Source of the DNA: Pseudomonadota bacterium
Lineage (GTDB): Bacteria; Pseudomonadota; Alphaproteobacteria; Rhizobiales; Rhizobiaceae
Assembly: GCA_023387715.1 (NCBI GenBank)
Contig: JAEWHQ010000113.1
Coordinates: 1 to 7,406 of the forward strand
Direction: 5' to 3'
Length of the DNA stretch: 7,406 bases
The notes beneath the pieces are model-generated. The model ran no database searches, was not told the origin of the DNA, and saw only the letters and a program-made list of their open reading frames with translations. The translations under genes were made by a program, and so were the position numbers. Shown piece by piece: positions 5,856 to 7,406 of the stretch. The first letter of the stretch is position 1. Each line of letters begins with the position of its first letter.

Positions 5856-7406
5856 TTACTTAGCTGCTGGCAGCTTGTAAACGAAGATCGAGTTACCTGC
5901 ACCTGATGGCAGTGGTACTTCTGGGAATGCTGAAGAAATCGAGCTTGCAGCGTTCGAGTAACCGGTTGGAACAACCAGATACTGTTCACCGTCGATTTCG
6001 TAGGTTACAGGCGAACCACCGATTGGCGCGTTCAAACGCTGTTCCCAAACAACTTCACCAGTTACCTGATCCCAAGCTTTGATGTAACGAGCTGCGTCAC
6101 CACCAAATACCAGACCACCACCGGTTGCGAGAACCGAAGAAGTCATCGAAGGACGGCTACGTGCCTGCCACTTGGATTCACCCTGCTTAGGGTTGATATC
6201 CAGAGCCTGCATCAGACCAGCTTCTTTGATGCCTTCTGGCAGAACGCGTGGGCCGAACTTAACAGAACCAACAGCGTTACCAGCTGAGAACTCGGACTGG
6301 GTCGGAGTTACAGTGTTGCAAGCTTCGGTCATTGGAACGAAGAAGGATTTGGTCAGCGGGCTATATGCACCTGCCTGCCACAACTTACCACCGGAAACGG
6401 AAGCACAAATCATTGCACCTTCGCCAACAGCACTTGGGATCAGGCTTTCGTCCAGATGAACTTTACCGTCTTTGTCGATTGACTTAACGACGTTCTGAAC
6501 GATGGTTTCTTTTGACCAGAGGTACTTACCGGTGTCGCGATCAAGAGCGAAAGCAATACCGTTCTTACCTGGGATCGAAACCAGCATGTGGTGCATTTTG
6601 CCGTCGATTTCCTGGTCAACCAGAACGCGTTCGAACGGGCTGTCCAAGTCCCAGTTGTCGCGTGGCAGATGCTGGAAGTACCACTTCAGCTCACCAGTGT
6701 CGACATCAAGAGCAACAGTGGAGTTGGTGTAAAGCACATCGCCATCACCCGAACCACGGATCAGCTCAGCATATGGACCAGGCATACCAACGCCCCAGAA
6801 GGTCATGTTGGTGCGCGGGTCGTAAGAACCGGTTGCCCAAGGTGTACCACCCCAGCGGTTTTCTGGTGGAACAACGCCCCAGCTCTTCTGCTGTTCTGGG
6901 TTGTTTGGATCATCAATGGTGTTGAAGCGCCACAGTTCTTCACCTGTATTCAGGTCATGAGCCATGATGTAGCAACCGCCAGCAGTACCGGCAATCGAGC
7001 AACCGGAAATCGCGCTGATGATCTTGTCTTTAACGATGAGTGGTCCGACGGTGTAGGAGTAACCCTTCATCACGTCCAGAACTTCTTTTTCCCAGACAAC
7101 TTTACCGTCTGCTGCATTCAGCACAACGATTTTCGCATCAGGAGTGGTCAAAACGACCTTGTCGCCGGTCAGAGCAATAGAGTTTTTCTGACGACGAGCC
7201 TGGTTAGCCTGATAGCTCCATGCCTGTGGAATTTCGGTTGCGACGTGGCGGTATTGCCAGATCAGATCACCGGTTTTAGCATCGAGTGCTTCAACAACAG
7301 CGTTGCTGGTCTGTAGGAACATGATGCCGTCGTGGATCAGCGGAACAGTTTCCTGAATACCGGCTTCAGCCATTGGCCAAGCCCAAGCAAGCTGCATGTC
7401 CTTGAC
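5856..7406 (-). CDS. PQQ-dependent alcohol dehydrogenase, methanol/ethanol dehydrogenase superfamily (5'-partial)
   Basis: Periplasmic quinoprotein that oxidises an alcohol (or related sugar alcohol or aldehyde) with PQQ and passes electrons to cytochrome c. At least 516 codons are present. The frame is open to the window edge (VKDMQLAWAWPM), a segment internal in relatives, so the signal peptide and about 60-90 residues are missing. Numbering below starts at the Met at 7397. Propeller-blade tryptophan-docking repeats of the A-x-D-x-x-TG-x-x-x-W type occur at about 38, 146, 229, 284 and 441, with a variant at 92. The catalytic Asp is most likely D250 in PRDNWDLD. The vicinal CC of MxaF/ExaA is absent. 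The MxaF Ca ligands Glu177 and Asn261 align by eye with Gly136 and Met205. The subclass therefore resembles sorbose/sorbosone-type and other divergent PQQ dehydrogenases more than MxaF or XoxF. It ends in LPAAK without a fused cytochrome domain. Substrate unknown. Confidence 0.93.
   Translation of the reverse strand, partial: VKDMQLAWAWPMAEAGIQETVPLIHDGIMFLQTSNAVVEALDAKTGDLIWQYRHVATEIPQAWSYQANQARRQKNSIALTGDKVVLTTPDAKIVVLNAADGKVVWEKEVLDVMKGYSYTVGPLIVKDKIISAISGCSIAGTAGGCYIMAHDLNTGEELWRFNTIDDPNNPEQQKSWGVVPPENRWGGTPWATGSYDPRTNMTFWGVGMPGPYAELIRGSGDGDVLYTNSTVALDVDTGELKWYFQHLPRDNWDLDSPFERVLVDQEIDGKMHHMLVSIPGKNGIAFALDRDTGKYLWSKETIVQNVVKSIDKDGKVHLDESLIPSAVGEGAMICASVSGGKLWQAGAYSPLTKSFFVPMTEACNTVTPTQSEFSAGNAVGSVKFGPRVLPEGIKEAGLMQALDINPKQGESKWQARSRPSMTSSVLATGGGLVFGGDAARYIKAWDQVTGEVVWEQRLNAPIGGSPVTYEIDGEQYLVVPTGYSNAASSISSAFPEVPLPSGAGNSIFVYKLPAAK

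Noticed and set aside
6588..7316. A 242-codon open frame on the + strand opposite the PQQ dehydrogenase
   Set aside because: The - strand frame encodes repeated propeller motifs throughout. The opposite frame is a product of its strong codon bias and has no recognisable domain.

Overview
The window looks like chromosomal DNA of an alphaproteobacterium, most likely of the Hyphomicrobiales (Brucellaceae-like). The reasons are the protein style of the peptide-type ABC transporter and of the Lrp/AzlCD pair, moderate GC, and a periplasmic PQQ alcohol dehydrogenase with an associated binding protein. The lineage is inferred from protein resemblance alone. I see no mobile element, CRISPR array, rRNA or tRNA. 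Genes are tightly packed and no gap exceeds about 140 bases.

Left block (+ strand, 2-2457): the end of a peptide/nickel-type (Dpp/Opp) ABC importer operon. It holds a DppC-like permease overlapping by 4 nt a fused two-domain ATPase (DppD-DppF in one chain). The operon ends in a hairpin shared with the convergent azlCD operon.

Middle block (2491-4123): azlC and azlD (- strand, 4-nt overlap) encode the two subunits of a branched-chain amino acid exporter. They diverge from an Lrp/AsnC-family regulator (+ strand) across a 137-bp AT-rich region with several short dyads. This is a regulator-plus-exporter arrangement: the Lrp protein probably senses amino acids and controls azlCD and itself.

After the regulator lies a 201-aa membrane protein (4261-4866, GTG start with a good Shine-Dalgarno). 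By eye it matches the site-2 protease (M50B) fold, but the HExxH motif and the distal Asp ligand are absent. It is a candidate pseudoprotease and the most unusual gene here. A strong terminator, active in both directions, separates it from the right block.

Right block (- strand, 4925-7406): a PQQ-dependent alcohol dehydrogenase of the methanol/ethanol dehydrogenase superfamily (its N-terminus lies beyond the window), then a secreted family-3 solute-binding protein of the kind found beside quinoprotein dehydrogenases (XoxJ/MxaJ-like). A UUCG-loop terminator lies between them, so the binding protein is probably expressed by partial read-through at a lower level. The dehydrogenase lacks the vicinal Cys pair and two classic Ca ligands of MxaF but has an Asp-x-Asp at the catalytic Asp. 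Its codon choice suggests high expression.
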